From NCBI RefSeq assembly GCF_020923435.1, contig NZ_CP087263.1, forward strand, positions 3,863,970 through 3,927,969: a stretch of 64,000 nt of DNA. Direction: 5' to 3'. The position numbers and the translations under genes are program-made. The stretch comes from Brevibacillus humidisoli. GTDB taxonomy: Bacteria; Bacillota; Bacilli; Brevibacillales; Brevibacillaceae. Below are positions 32,343 to 40,428 of the stretch, piece after piece (positions within the stretch are counted from its first letter, which is position 1; each line of letters starts with the position of its first letter). Below the pieces are notes generated by a model. That model saw only the letters and a program-made list of their open reading frames with translations. It did not search any database and had not been told where the DNA came from.

Positions 32343-34913
32343 CTATGTGGTGGCGCCGCCCGCCGTTTCGATGGCATCAACCAGAAACTTCTCCACCATG
32401 TTCTTCACCTCGTTGCTGACCTTGGGATCGCGCAAGAGCCGCAAAAGACCCGCGACATCCTGGAGGATACCGTCTGCCTGCAGGGTGATCGGCATCTGTT
32501 GAACGGTCAGAGACGCCAGCTTGGGTTTCTCCTCTTTGGGCTTGGTCGGAGATACAACGGGCACCCCAGCCGGTTTCACACCTTGCGCCTGGGCATTTGC
32601 GTTCTCCTCCATTTTCTTTTTCATCCCCGCCCAAATCTTTTCACCGAGGGGAGCCAACGCTGTCGCGACGCCGCCAAACGTCGTCTTCGCGGCAGCATCC
32701 TTCAAGATGCCGCCCACGTCTTTCAACACTTCTTCCGGCGGTCTAGGCGGTTTCGGCGGCTTCGGTGGCTTCTCTGGTGTGCCATTCCACCAGGCTTTCA
32801 CTTTATCAAAGATGGCACCGCCGCCAAACGCCCCGATGGTTCCTCCAATGGCACCCCCAATCGCTGTCCCGATACCCGGTACGATGGAACCCATGGCCGC
32901 CCCTGCTACGGCTCCTCCCAGCGCTCCAATCGTTTCGGAACCGACTCGTCCGGCTGCCTCCCATTTGTTGTCCGCGGTCGCGATCTGGCCCACGCCGATG
33001 GCGGCTCCGATCCAGGGGAGCTTCCGCACCAGACCGCCGCCAAAGGTTTTCAGCTTGTTCCACATCCCGCCGCTCTCTCCTCCGAAGTTCAGCAGCTCTT
33101 TCGCACCGTTCCACAACCTGCCTCCCGCATCCTTGATCCGGTCGAGACCGGCTCCCAGACGGCCTCGCAGTCCCTGACTGCTGCCGCTTCGGGTCCCGCC
33201 TGTGTCCGGTGGCGCAGGTGAAACAGTCGTCATCCGGCGTCTGCCCACAAACCGTTGGCCTGCCCCGCCCAGCCTGCCTCTGCGTAACCGACGCCGACCG
33301 CTGCGTCGCCGCCTTCGATTCCCGCCGCCCTCCTCACAGCAGCAACACATCCCCTGACTTTTCCGGCCGTAGTTCTTAGCTGCTTGCTCCAACTCCCTTG
33401 CGGCACGCTCCTGCGCTTCTGCCGCCCTCTCCTGGGCTGCGGTAGCCTGTCGGCGGGAAGAGAGCGTGTTGAGAAGGACCTTGGCTCCTACGCCCAATGC
33501 GGTACCAGCTGCCACCAGCTCCGTCCCCCATCGGGCCCAATCCGGCATCTGGCGAAATCCATCCAGCGCCCATTGAACGGATCGGGCCAAACCAGAGAGC
33601 ACCGGCGCCACATCTTGGGCAATCAAGGCAGAGAAGTCCAACAGCGCCTGTTTCGCTTCATTTTGCGCTTGGGTGTACGCAAACAACGGATTGCCTCCGG
33701 TTGCCGCCTGATAAGCCGGATTGAGTCGGTCTCTGATCGTTGGCGTCACCTCTCCCGTAGCAAGCCGCCCAGCCGCCTCCAGCAATGGACGGAAATCCTT
33801 GCCCATGTCTTCTCCGGGGCCGCTGCCCAGTTCGTTCAGCACCTGCTGCTGGGCGTTGCGATCTCGGATCGTCGACAGGTCAATCATCAACCGGCCCATT
33901 GCGTGCTGCGCATCCGCTTGATTCCCGGAACTCAGCAACTCCCGCAACAAAGCCGCTTCTGTCTCCGCTTTCTCCTGCGCATCTTTTGCGTCCATCCCTT
34001 GGGTTTCGTAACCGGTTTTCAAGACGTTGGCCAGATCGCCCTGGTTGGCCAGTTTCAAGGTGGTTTCCTTTAAGGCATCGAAACTTTTATCCAGCGACCA
34101 AACGCCCATCTTGCCCATTTCCTCGACCAAGGCCGCCATCTTCTCGGGGGAGTCCAGGAACTTGCTGGTCTGAATGCTGTACTCCACCAAGGAGTCGATC
34201 AGCTCACCTCGCAGATCTTTTGCACTCTGCTGCATGTGCAGGACAACATTCCCCAATCGTTCGGCATCGTCCACATCAAAGGCAGCCCTCATCGCAGCCA
34301 TCGCGGTCAGTGCGTCGGTTTGGTCCAGATCGCTGGTGATGTGCAGTTTGGAAGCAACCGATGCGTAGTCGTTTCCGTTCTCTCCGAAATACTTGGAGGA
34401 TGCACGCAACAACGCCATTTGTTCGCCACGCGAAGCGTAGGGGTTGATCCGGACCAGATCCCGAGAGCGCTGATCATAGGTCGTCATCTCTTCATCGGTC
34501 CGACCCTTGGCGGCATAGAGCATCCGCTGCCGGTAGATATCGTCAATCTCTCCTTTGATGTCGCCTATTCCCATCCCGATGGCGATCCCGCCTGCCAGTG
34601 TACTCAGCCGCACCAACTGTTCTCGGATTCCAGCGATCTGATCGCTGGCTTGGTCGTCAATCTGGACCGTGGGCCGCGCATCCGTCCCGTTGAGGCGGCG
34701 AAGATCGGCGCGTAATTCGTTGATCTCCCGCTGCATTCGCTCCATATCCTGAATGGCGTCCTGGGCAGCCCGCTCCAACGAGTGGTCCATCTGGCGAGTC
34801 TCTCGCTCAAAGCCACCAAGGCCACGACGCAGTTCCCGAATCTCGCGCTGCATGCGAACCAGTTCGGGTGTAATCCGATTGCGTGCGACGAACGTGGCTG
34901 TAATCGTTGCCAA
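32343..34913 (-). CDS. Phage tail tape-measure protein (XkdO-like)
   Basis: 856 residues. The N-terminus is a coiled coil (ELVRMQREIRELRRGLGGF, RMQREINELRADLRRLNGTD). Then comes the helical tape-measure core (TLAGGIAIGMGIGDIKGEID). A membrane-like Gly/Ala-rich segment follows (LGGAVAGAAMGSIVPGIGTA, IGGAIGGTIGAFGGGAIF). An unusual linker at about residues 528-560 has CCCC, EE, GGG and then Arg-rich clusters (RRRRRSGRRRLRRGR). The length would set a tail of moderate size. It is the first large gene of the tail operon here; sheath, tube and chaperone genes that should precede it are absent. Confidence 0.88.
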   Translation of the reverse strand: MATITATFVARNRITPELVRMQREIRELRRGLGGFERETRQMDHSLERAAQDAIQDMERMQREINELRADLRRLNGTDARPTVQIDDQASDQIAGIREQLVRLSTLAGGIAIGMGIGDIKGEIDDIYRQRMLYAAKGRTDEEMTTYDQRSRDLVRINPYASRGEQMALLRASSKYFGENGNDYASVASKLHITSDLDQTDALTAMAAMRAAFDVDDAERLGNVVLHMQQSAKDLRGELIDSLVEYSIQTSKFLDSPEKMAALVEEMGKMGVWSLDKSFDALKETTLKLANQGDLANVLKTGYETQGMDAKDAQEKAETEAALLRELLSSGNQADAQHAMGRLMIDLSTIRDRNAQQQVLNELGSGPGEDMGKDFRPLLEAAGRLATGEVTPTIRDRLNPAYQAATGGNPLFAYTQAQNEAKQALLDFSALIAQDVAPVLSGLARSVQWALDGFRQMPDWARWGTELVAAGTALGVGAKVLLNTLSSRRQATAAQERAAEAQERAARELEQAAKNYGRKSQGMCCCCEEGGGNRRRRRSGRRRLRRGRLGGAGQRFVGRRRMTTVSPAPPDTGGTRSGSSQGLRGRLGAGLDRIKDAGGRLWNGAKELLNFGGESGGMWNKLKTFGGGLVRKLPWIGAAIGVGQIATADNKWEAAGRVGSETIGALGGAVAGAAMGSIVPGIGTAIGGAIGGTIGAFGGGAIFDKVKAWWNGTPEKPPKPPKPPRPPEEVLKDVGGILKDAAAKTTFGGVATALAPLGEKIWAGMKKKMEENANAQAQGVKPAGVPVVSPTKPKEEKPKLASLTVQQMPITLQADGILQDVAGLLRLLRDPKVSNEVKNMVEKFLVDAIETAGGATT

Positions 34914-34962
34914 CGACGTTCACCTCCTCTCAAATGAAAAAACACCCGGTTGCGGGTGCATG

Positions 34963-35289
34963 TTACAGGTGCCCTTCATCTGGCCACTCGATATCGTGAT
35001 CAGCTCGGCAACGCGGGCAACGGACTTCGTAGTGGTAACGATAAACCACCAACCGTTTGCCGCAACGTTGACAAGCAAACCGGGAGCACTTGCGAGCCTT
35101 CTTCCATGTCCCGATAGCGCCCCATACGCCGAAGAGAAGCAACGGAATGCCAATCAGAAACAGCCCGAAGAGGATCAATAGCATGCCGACCATTAAACTG
35201 GACACGAATTCCGCAGCTCCGAGAATCATCCATCCGTAACTCGACAGCCACCGTCTCGGCATGTCCACATGTACGCGATACAATTCCAT
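34963..35289 (-). CDS. Small membrane protein with zinc ribbon
   Basis: 108 residues from ATG 35289 behind AGGAGGG. Two hydrophobic segments (WMILGAAEFVSSLMVGMLLI, then LFGLFLIGIPLLLFGVWGAI) precede a cytoplasmic zinc ribbon with CQRCGKRL and CPRCRAD. It is the first gene of the unit 2 tail operon. Only its leader and start codon survive in unit 1, fused to baseplate J. Not a known virion protein; perhaps a regulator or host-takeover protein. Confidence 0.7.
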   Translation of the reverse strand: MELYRVHVDMPRRWLSSYGWMILGAAEFVSSLMVGMLLILFGLFLIGIPLLLFGVWGAIGTWKKARKCSRFACQRCGKRLVVYRYHYEVRCPRCRADHDIEWPDEGHL

Positions 35290-35373
35290 CGTTCCCTCCT
35301 GTTTTTCCATCGTTGGCGGCATTGTACCGAATCGGCGGGGTGACGTCACACCAAACAGACGGGGAACAACCAA

Positions 35374-35451
35374 CAAAAAAAACCACCCGTTTCGTCCGAG
35401 TGGTTGATGGGCTTGGGTGACCCTTGGCTGCTGGTCCTTGACCCTATTATA
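35374..35451 (-). ncRNA. Short terminated leader RNA upstream of tail operon (unit 2)
   Basis: Counterpart of the unit 1 leader: TATAAT (35446-35451), hairpins GGTCAAGGACC and GGGTCACCC, then a terminator with ACCAC/GTGGT and eight Ts. Both stems and loops are conserved between units even though flanking bases differ. Confidence 0.5.
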
Positions 35452-35480
35452 ACGAAATGACAGCCCTGCCGAGGTTGAAT

Positions 35481-35507
35481 GTCCGGAATGTAAACCCTTG
35501 TCTGGAC
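35481..35507. promoter_or_regulatory. Palindrome between divergent promoters (unit 2)
   Basis: GTCCGGA...TCTGGAC, same position and spacing as 13001-13026. Confidence 0.5.
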
Positions 35508-35628
35508 TGTCAACACAAGTGCGCCGCTCCGCCTTATTTCGTGGTATAATCTTCCTCAGTACAATAGAATCGGCTCCTCAAGGGTGGTCGGCTCACTCTC
35601 TATCCCATCAGGGAAGGGGGTGAGAGAC

Positions 35629-35748
35629 GTGGCAATCACGCACGAAACGATGACACTCATGCTCCAGTTCGGCGGATTTCTGATCGGCCTGCTGAGCTTA
35701 ATCGTCACAATCGTCATTGCCTTGACCAAGAGAAATGACCGCCCTTGA
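35629..35748 (+). CDS. Type I toxin, putative holin-like toxin 2
   Basis: 39 residues from GTG 35629: a polar start (AITHETMTLMLQFGGFLIGL), a long hydrophobic stretch (LSLIVTIVIALTK) and RNDRP. It belongs to the second common sequence class of putative holin-like toxins. The promoter TGGTATAAT is at 35542-35550. The mRNA ends carry the same pairing as toxin 1 (GTACAATAGA with TCTATTGTAC near 35818-35828). The binding site GGGAAGGGGGTGA is strong but lies in the folded leader. Confidence 0.8.
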   Translation: MAITHETMTLMLQFGGFLIGLLSLIVTIVIALTKRNDRP

Positions 35749-35889
35749 GCTGTGGCAGCCAGGCGGTCATTTCCGTGACCACTGATGTTTTGCTGAGCCG
35801 CCCCCTTGTAGGGGAACGTCTATTGTACAGACCGTAGGTGTTCGCAGCACCTGCGGTCTTTTTAGCATATGCTTGTACAAGCTATTTTA
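35735..35889 (-). ncRNA. Antisense antitoxin RNA 2
   Basis: Promoter GTGGCA (35908-35913), 18 bases, TAAAAT (35884-35889). The RNA would end at the hairpin GAAATGACCGCC/GGCGGTCATTTC (35735-35775), which overlaps the toxin's last codons. Confidence 0.68.
35830..35864 (+). terminator. Terminator of toxin 2 mRNA
   Basis: GACCGTAGGTG/CACCTGCGGTC followed by TTTTTAG; identical stem to toxin 1. Confidence 0.85.
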
Positions 35890-35961
35890 CCACAAGCTTT
35901 TGGTAAGTGCCACCTAATCTGGTCGATAGAAAGATACACTCACTCCACATCTCCCCAAAGA

Positions 35962-35986
35962 AAATACCGGGAGTATTCCCGGTATC
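35962..35986 (-). terminator. Terminator of coiled-coil gene
   Basis: ATACCGGGA/TCCCGGTAT with a T-rich minus-strand 3' side, at the stop of the gene to the right. Confidence 0.7.
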
Positions 35987-36284
35987 ACCCTCGCAGGCGA
36001 TCGCGCAAAATCGAAACATCTACTTCAAGCTCCTCAATGCGCTCAGAGTGGAGAGCAAGCCGCTGATGAACACGGTCAAACTTCGATTCTAAGCGTTCCA
36101 CACGTTGTCCAACTTTCTGTATTTCAGCCTCCAAACGATACTGAGATTCTTCCAAACGATCATGCCGTTTCTCTAACCTCTCCAAGCGTTCCTCCATCCG
36201 AGATTGCCCTTCGATCAACTTTCCAACCTTCCCGATCAAGTCAGTCATCATGACCTCTAACCGCTCCAACCGCTCCTCACTCAT
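35985..36284 (-). CDS. Coiled-coil protein of unknown function
   Basis: 99 residues, almost entirely heptad coiled coil: ERLERLEVMMTDLIGKVGKL, MEERLERLEKRHDRLEESQY, VERLESKFDRVHQRLALHSE. A short DVSILRDRLRG end follows. GAAAGGGGCGAG is the binding site. It lies between toxin 2 and the orphan antisense RNA. A similar protein with strict 7-residue repeats is at 51803-52303. Structural or scaffold role is likely; no enzyme motif. Confidence 0.65.
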   Translation of the reverse strand: MSEERLERLEVMMTDLIGKVGKLIEGQSRMEERLERLEKRHDRLEESQYRLEAEIQKVGQRVERLESKFDRVHQRLALHSERIEELEVDVSILRDRLRG

Positions 36285-36411
36285 GTCGCTCGCCCCTTTC
36301 TTACGAAAAACGAAAAAGAAAATTGATTTGAAAATAACGGGAAAAGACTCCCGGTGCCTTGCCTATTGCTCCTGCTGCGGTTGCGAAACCCGGAGTTGGT
36401 AGATCGCCTTT

Positions 36412-36560
36412 AAGTAGTAGACCTCCCTTGAGCCTGCGAAGCCAGGAGGTCTACAATGCAATACCCTGAGCCGACGCCTTTGAGGGCGGCTATTGTACAA
36501 GGCCGTAGGTGTTCCCAACACCTGCGGTCTTTTTAGCTTATGCTTGTACAAGCTATTTTA
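36412..36560 (-). ncRNA. Orphan antisense antitoxin RNA 4 (no toxin gene)
   Basis: It has the conserved promoter GTGGCA (36579-36584), 18 bases, TAAAAT (36555-36560), the shared hairpin GACCGCAGGTG...CACCTACGGCC and the end hairpin GTAGACCTCC/GGAGGTCTAC (36417-36454). No toxin frame, leader or TATAAT lies where one should be. Either the toxin half was deleted or the RNA acts in trans, for example on toxin 3 just to the right. Confidence 0.62.
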
Positions 36561-36718
36561 CCACAAGCTTTTGGTAAGTGCCACCTAGTCCTGATGGTAC
36601 TCATATTCATGTATACCCAGCACTTCAAAACGGTGGTATAATCCCCCTGTACAATAGAATCGGCTCCTCAAGGGTGGTCGGCTCACTCTCTATCCCATAA
36701 TGGGAGGGGGTGAGAGAC

Positions 36719-36802
36719 TTGACAGTATATGAAGCACTCAGCCTGATGCTTGCATTCGGCATGTTGGTCGTCGCCATACTGTCTTTTCCTAAAAGGAAAT
36801 AG
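36719..36802 (+). CDS. Type I toxin, putative holin-like toxin 3
   Basis: 27 residues from TTG 36719: TVYEALSLMLAFGMLVVAIL, then SFPKRK, nearly the same as toxin 1. TGGTATAAT precedes it (36634-36642), and GGGAGGGGGTGA is the binding site. The 5'/3' end pairing is kept (GTACAATAGA with TCTATTGTAC near 36873-36882). The terminator of a 3' antisense RNA is present (GAAATAGACCGCC/GGCGGTCTATTTC), but the conserved antisense promoter motif is not found downstream. Confidence 0.8.
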   Translation: MTVYEALSLMLAFGMLVVAILSFPKRK

Positions 36803-36883
36803 ACCGCCCTTGAGTTGGTAGCTCGGCGGTCTATTTCGCATTGAGTAATGAGCCGCCCCCTTATGGGGAACGTCTATTGTACA

Positions 36884-36917
36884 GACCGTAGGTGCGCCAA
36901 CACCTGCGGTCTTTCTT
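36884..36917 (+). terminator. Terminator of toxin 3 mRNA
   Basis: GACCGTAGGTG/CACCTGCGGTC with TTTCTT. The downstream sequence differs from modules 1, 2 and 4. Confidence 0.8.
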
Positions 36918-37120
36918 AGTTTATACGGCTGCTGCTATTTACATCCCTAGTTTACTACATGAAACATGGACTGACAACGAAAAGACGCATAAAATGGACA
37001 ATACGCCAACAGCCGCCCACCGCCTGGCAAGCAGAGATTATTTCCTAAATGAAAGGAACCTGCCTCATAAGGGTAGAAATCGAATAGAGATTTTAATAAC
37101 CAAGGAAAGGAGGGAGTACC

Positions 37121-37264
37121 GTGAGTGATTCAAAAAAACCATCTGCGACAGGACCCGAAACGTCTAGCCAAAACAAGGGTTCTTTAACCAACATCGCCAA
37201 ATCCCAAAACAAGCCTTCCCTCACGACGATCGCTCAGCAACAGTCACAAAATCAGAAGAAGTAG
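37121..37264 (+). CDS. 47-residue basic Ser/Gln/Lys-rich peptide (unit 2)
   Basis: GTG start behind AAGGAAAGGAGGG. SDSKKPSATGPETSSQNKGS, then IAKSQNKPSLTTIAQQQ and QKK at the end. Length and layout are the same as the unit 1 copy, and the last 44 bases overlap the converging membrane-protein gene in the same way. Function unknown. Confidence 0.65.
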   Translation: MSDSKKPSATGPETSSQNKGSLTNIAKSQNKPSLTTIAQQQSQNQKK

Positions 37265-37952
37265 TGTTTAACTCCCGGAGGGCGTGCTCCAGCATTACAT
37301 CACTGTTGAAGACTTTTATCGCAATCCCCGCTTTGATATCGACAAAAACCTTTTCAGGCTCTGGACGATATTTGGCAACCACCTGTGTCCAGAGCCTGAT
37401 GCCGTCTAAGACCAGCACTCGTTCCGGCTCAAATGGTCGGGAGACATGAATGATGGAACCAATCTGTTTTTCTTCAGGCTTATCCAGTTTGCTGATTTCC
37501 ACTACCTGCGGCTCCTGCGTGGAAAAGATCTCGTCCCACACCGTCGATCGACTCGATAAATCAGCAAGGCCTCTCCGGTAACGCACCTTGTTGATCAGCT
37601 TTTCCAGACGGGATGCCAAAAACGTACTCCACACTACACATAATCCAAAACTGACCCATGCGCTAACCGCCACAAAGAGCAGGAGGTAACGGATGTCGCC
37701 CGTGGCCTGCATCAGCTCATCTACCGTCCATACACGCTTGACAGCAAGCAGTGGAACGTACTCACCCATCAGCGACCATAGGTTGAGCAGGCAAAGGGAA
37801 GTAAAGCTGATCGGAAGCCACAGCAGCGCTGAGATTCCCGCCACTTCTGATGTGGTATGTTTCACCGGGGGAGTGAGCCCAAACACTTGCAGCCAGAAAT
37901 ATGCCATCAGACCGGGTAACAAAAACACGAACGTACCCAAGAAATAGTTCAA
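37221..37952 (-). CDS. Membrane protein of unknown function, DUF6338-like (unit 2)
   Basis: About 243 residues from TTG 37952 (AAGGGGGAAAGG upstream). Nearly identical to 13701-14432: the same three membrane segments and soluble C-terminal domain. Differences concentrate in the last 20 codons (AIKVFNSDVMLEHALRELNT here), which overlap the 47-residue peptide gene. The pair is kept together in both units, which hints at a joint function. Confidence 0.7.
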   Translation of the reverse strand: MNYFLGTFVFLLPGLMAYFWLQVFGLTPPVKHTTSEVAGISALLWLPISFTSLCLLNLWSLMGEYVPLLAVKRVWTVDELMQATGDIRYLLLFVAVSAWVSFGLCVVWSTFLASRLEKLINKVRYRRGLADLSSRSTVWDEIFSTQEPQVVEISKLDKPEEKQIGSIIHVSRPFEPERVLVLDGIRLWTQVVAKYRPEPEKVFVDIKAGIAIKVFNSDVMLEHALRELNTTSSDFVTVAERSS

Positions 37953-38082
37953 TTCCTTTCCCCCTTGATCAACTCGATGAGCCCGATGAAAAACCTTCAT
38001 TGAGAAGTCTATGTCTCTGCCTCTTGGGGGATGTCTCCTACTTCTCATAAATTAACGACTTCACCAGTAACAGCTAGGTATT

Positions 38083-38324
38083 CTAATAATCCCGCTGCAC
38101 CCGGAGTTGGCCCCGATCCTCCAGGAATACCTGGAAAACATCAGACCATCCGGCTGCGATCCGCATTTCTTCATCACCAAGAAAACGGGCACAAAAATGA
38201 CGACCGGCTACATCCGGGCCATACTGCATAAGGCAACTGCCGCAGCTGGTATCTCCAAAAAGGTAACACCGCACGTCCTCCGTCACTCCTTCGCTACTTC
38301 ACTTTACAAGGATCACGGAGTCGA
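38083..38324 (+). pseudogene. Tyrosine recombinase, left fragment (interrupted by IS21)
   Basis: Encodes the middle of a phage-type tyrosine recombinase: PLHPELAPILQEYLENIRPS, FFITKKTGTKMTTGYIRAIL, and PHVLRHSFATSLYKDHGVD with the HxxR box. The N-terminal half is missing. Removing the IS21 element and one TCGA copy restores the frame into the right fragment (GVDLLRIGKLLGHAS). Confidence 0.88.
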
Positions 38325-38410
38325 TGTGAACGGCACTGTTAAAATCCTCAATAACGGCACTTGAAAATTCCCCACTTTCGGCAGAAAATCTCTCCCTGGA
38401 GGAGAGAAAT

Positions 38411-39652
38411 ATGCTAAAGAATGGGGAGTTTTACTTGATTAAAGACATGAAACAAAGAGGAATGAGTACCACGCAAATTGCGAACGAATTAGGGAGGGAT
38501 CGAAAAACAATCCGTAAGTGGCTGAAGAGAGATGAACCTTCGAAATACCAGCGAACCGTCAAAAAAGCAAGCATCCTCGATCCATTTAAACCCTATATCA
38601 AAGCGAGAATGGAAGAAGGCTGCTTAAATGCTGTTGTCTTGTTTGATGAAATTAGAGCCCAGGGATACTCAGGACAAATTAGACTCCTTCGTTCCTTCAT
38701 GGAACCATTGCGCCCCGTCGTTACCTCCAAGGCAACGATCCGTTATGAAACCACACCTGGTAAGCAAGCGCAAGTAGACTGGGGACATTTCAAAGTGGAA
38801 TGGAATGGTGGATATAAACGACTATACGCCTTTGTCATGGTTTTGGGATACTCGAGAATGTTGTATGTGGAATTTACGGAGAACGAACGGCTGGATACCC
38901 TCATCGGCTGTCACTTACGTGCCATGCAATACTTTGGAGGCAGACCGGATACATGCTTGTACGACAATATGAAAACCGTCATTGCAGGTTACGACGACCA
39001 AGGCCATGTATTGTGGAATGAACGTTTTTCTCAGTTTGCAAGTCATCACGGCTTTACCCTCCGGCGTTGTGCCCCCTACCGTGCACGAACAAAAGGGAAA
39101 GTAGAAAATGGTGTTGGCTATGTGCGAAAGAATTTTTGGCCTCGCGTACAGTCGTTTACCAGCCTGAGTGACTTGAATCAACAAGTACGCCATTGGTTGG
39201 ATACGGTAGCCAATGTACGGATTCACGGCACCACACATGAAAAGCCGGTAGATCGATGGAAACATGAACAGTTGAAGCCGCTTAACCCGGTTCCGTTCGA
39301 AGAAGTAGAACGGCATACTCGAAGAGTATCCAACGATTTGCTCGTTTCTTACGGAGGAAGCAGGTATTCTGTACCCTATACCTATATTGGTCATACGGTA
39401 CAGGTACAAGATCTCCAGAATGGTCATATCCGGATCTATCAGGGCAACACGATTATCGCTGAACATCAAAAAGCAGTTCGTTCCAAACAAGTCGTAACCA
39501 ATAAAAAACACTTCGAGGGGATTCAAACCCAAAGTCGCGTGAAGGCTCCCCAACCTATGCCGCGTCTGGTTTCAAATCCAAGCCCTGAAGTGGTGGAACG
39601 TGATTTATCAGTCTACGAGCAGTTTGCTGACGAGGAGGTGATCGTACAATGA
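38411..39652 (+). CDS. istA: IS21-family transposase IstA
   Basis: 413 residues. N-terminal helix-turn-helix (MSTTQIANELGRDRKTIRKW), then a DDE core: aspartate in QAQVDWGHFKVEW, aspartate in CLYDNMKTVIAG, glutamate in TKGKVENGVGYVRKNFW. The C-terminal beta domain (VSYGGSRYSVPYTYIGHTVQ) is typical of the family. It acts with IstB for insertion. Confidence 0.95.
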   Translation: MLKNGEFYLIKDMKQRGMSTTQIANELGRDRKTIRKWLKRDEPSKYQRTVKKASILDPFKPYIKARMEEGCLNAVVLFDEIRAQGYSGQIRLLRSFMEPLRPVVTSKATIRYETTPGKQAQVDWGHFKVEWNGGYKRLYAFVMVLGYSRMLYVEFTENERLDTLIGCHLRAMQYFGGRPDTCLYDNMKTVIAGYDDQGHVLWNERFSQFASHHGFTLRRCAPYRARTKGKVENGVGYVRKNFWPRVQSFTSLSDLNQQVRHWLDTVANVRIHGTTHEKPVDRWKHEQLKPLNPVPFEEVERHTRRVSNDLLVSYGGSRYSVPYTYIGHTVQVQDLQNGHIRIYQGNTIIAEHQKAVRSKQVVTNKKHFEGIQTQSRVKAPQPMPRLVSNPSPEVVERDLSVYEQFADEEVIVQ

Positions 39653-40428
39653 TGCTCCAGTCCCGTTTAGAAGAAGCCTTTTCGCAAATGGGATGGGTAC
39701 GAATCCCGGAAATTATTCACCACCACGCAGAAGAAGCTGCTGCTCAGAATATATCGTATTTGGAGTTCTTGGACAAGCTTTTGCAAGAGGAAATCAAGGC
39801 CAAGAGGGATCGATTTATTCGAATGAAGACACGATTGGCTCATTTACCCTACCATAAAACATTAGAGCAATTCGATTTCAGTTTCCAGCCTTCCGTAGAT
39901 GAAAGACGGATTCGTGATTTGGCAACCCTCCGGTTTGTGCACCAACAGGAGAATCTCATTTTGCTGGGTCCGCCAGGAGTCGGAAAGACCCACTTGTCTG
40001 TTGCATTGGCTCTGGAAGCCATTAAGCAAGGTTTGACAGTTTACTTTACAACTGCTCACGATTTGGTTCAGACACTTCAGATTGCCCATCAAAACAATAG
40101 TATCAAACAAAAAATGCGGGCTTTTATTAAGCCGAATGTACTGATCATTGATGAAATCGGCTATCGCAAGATGGATGAAACGGCAGCTCATTTTTTCTTT
40201 CAAATCGTTTCGGAGCGTTATGAATCTGGTTCGATTATTCTTACCTCGAACAAGTCTTATGGTTCGTGGGGAGAGATATTTGGAGATACGGTACTTGCCA
40301 CCGCCATCCTTGATCGATTATTGCATCACTCCCACACCATCAACATTAAAGGAGAAAGTTATCGCATAAAGGAGAAGAAAAAAGCTGGTTTCTTTCGACC
40401 AGAGACAATTGAAGATAAAACCGAATGA
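39649..40428 (+). CDS. istB: IS21-family helper ATPase IstB
   Basis: 259 residues, DnaA/DnaC-like AAA+ ATPase. Walker A is LLGPPGVGKTHLSVAL, Walker B is VLIIDEIGYRKMD, sensor 1 is SIILTSNKSYGSWGEIFGD. Its start overlaps the istA stop. IstB selects target sites and activates IstA. Confidence 0.95.
   Translation: MMLQSRLEEAFSQMGWVRIPEIIHHHAEEAAAQNISYLEFLDKLLQEEIKAKRDRFIRMKTRLAHLPYHKTLEQFDFSFQPSVDERRIRDLATLRFVHQQENLILLGPPGVGKTHLSVALALEAIKQGLTVYFTTAHDLVQTLQIAHQNNSIKQKMRAFIKPNVLIIDEIGYRKMDETAAHFFFQIVSERYESGSIILTSNKSYGSWGEIFGDTVLATAILDRLLHHSHTINIKGESYRIKEKKKAGFFRPETIEDKTE

Noticed and set aside
36892-37128. 78-codon plus-strand frame after toxin 3
   Set aside because: No ribosome site, overlaps the toxin terminator, and not conserved in unit 1.
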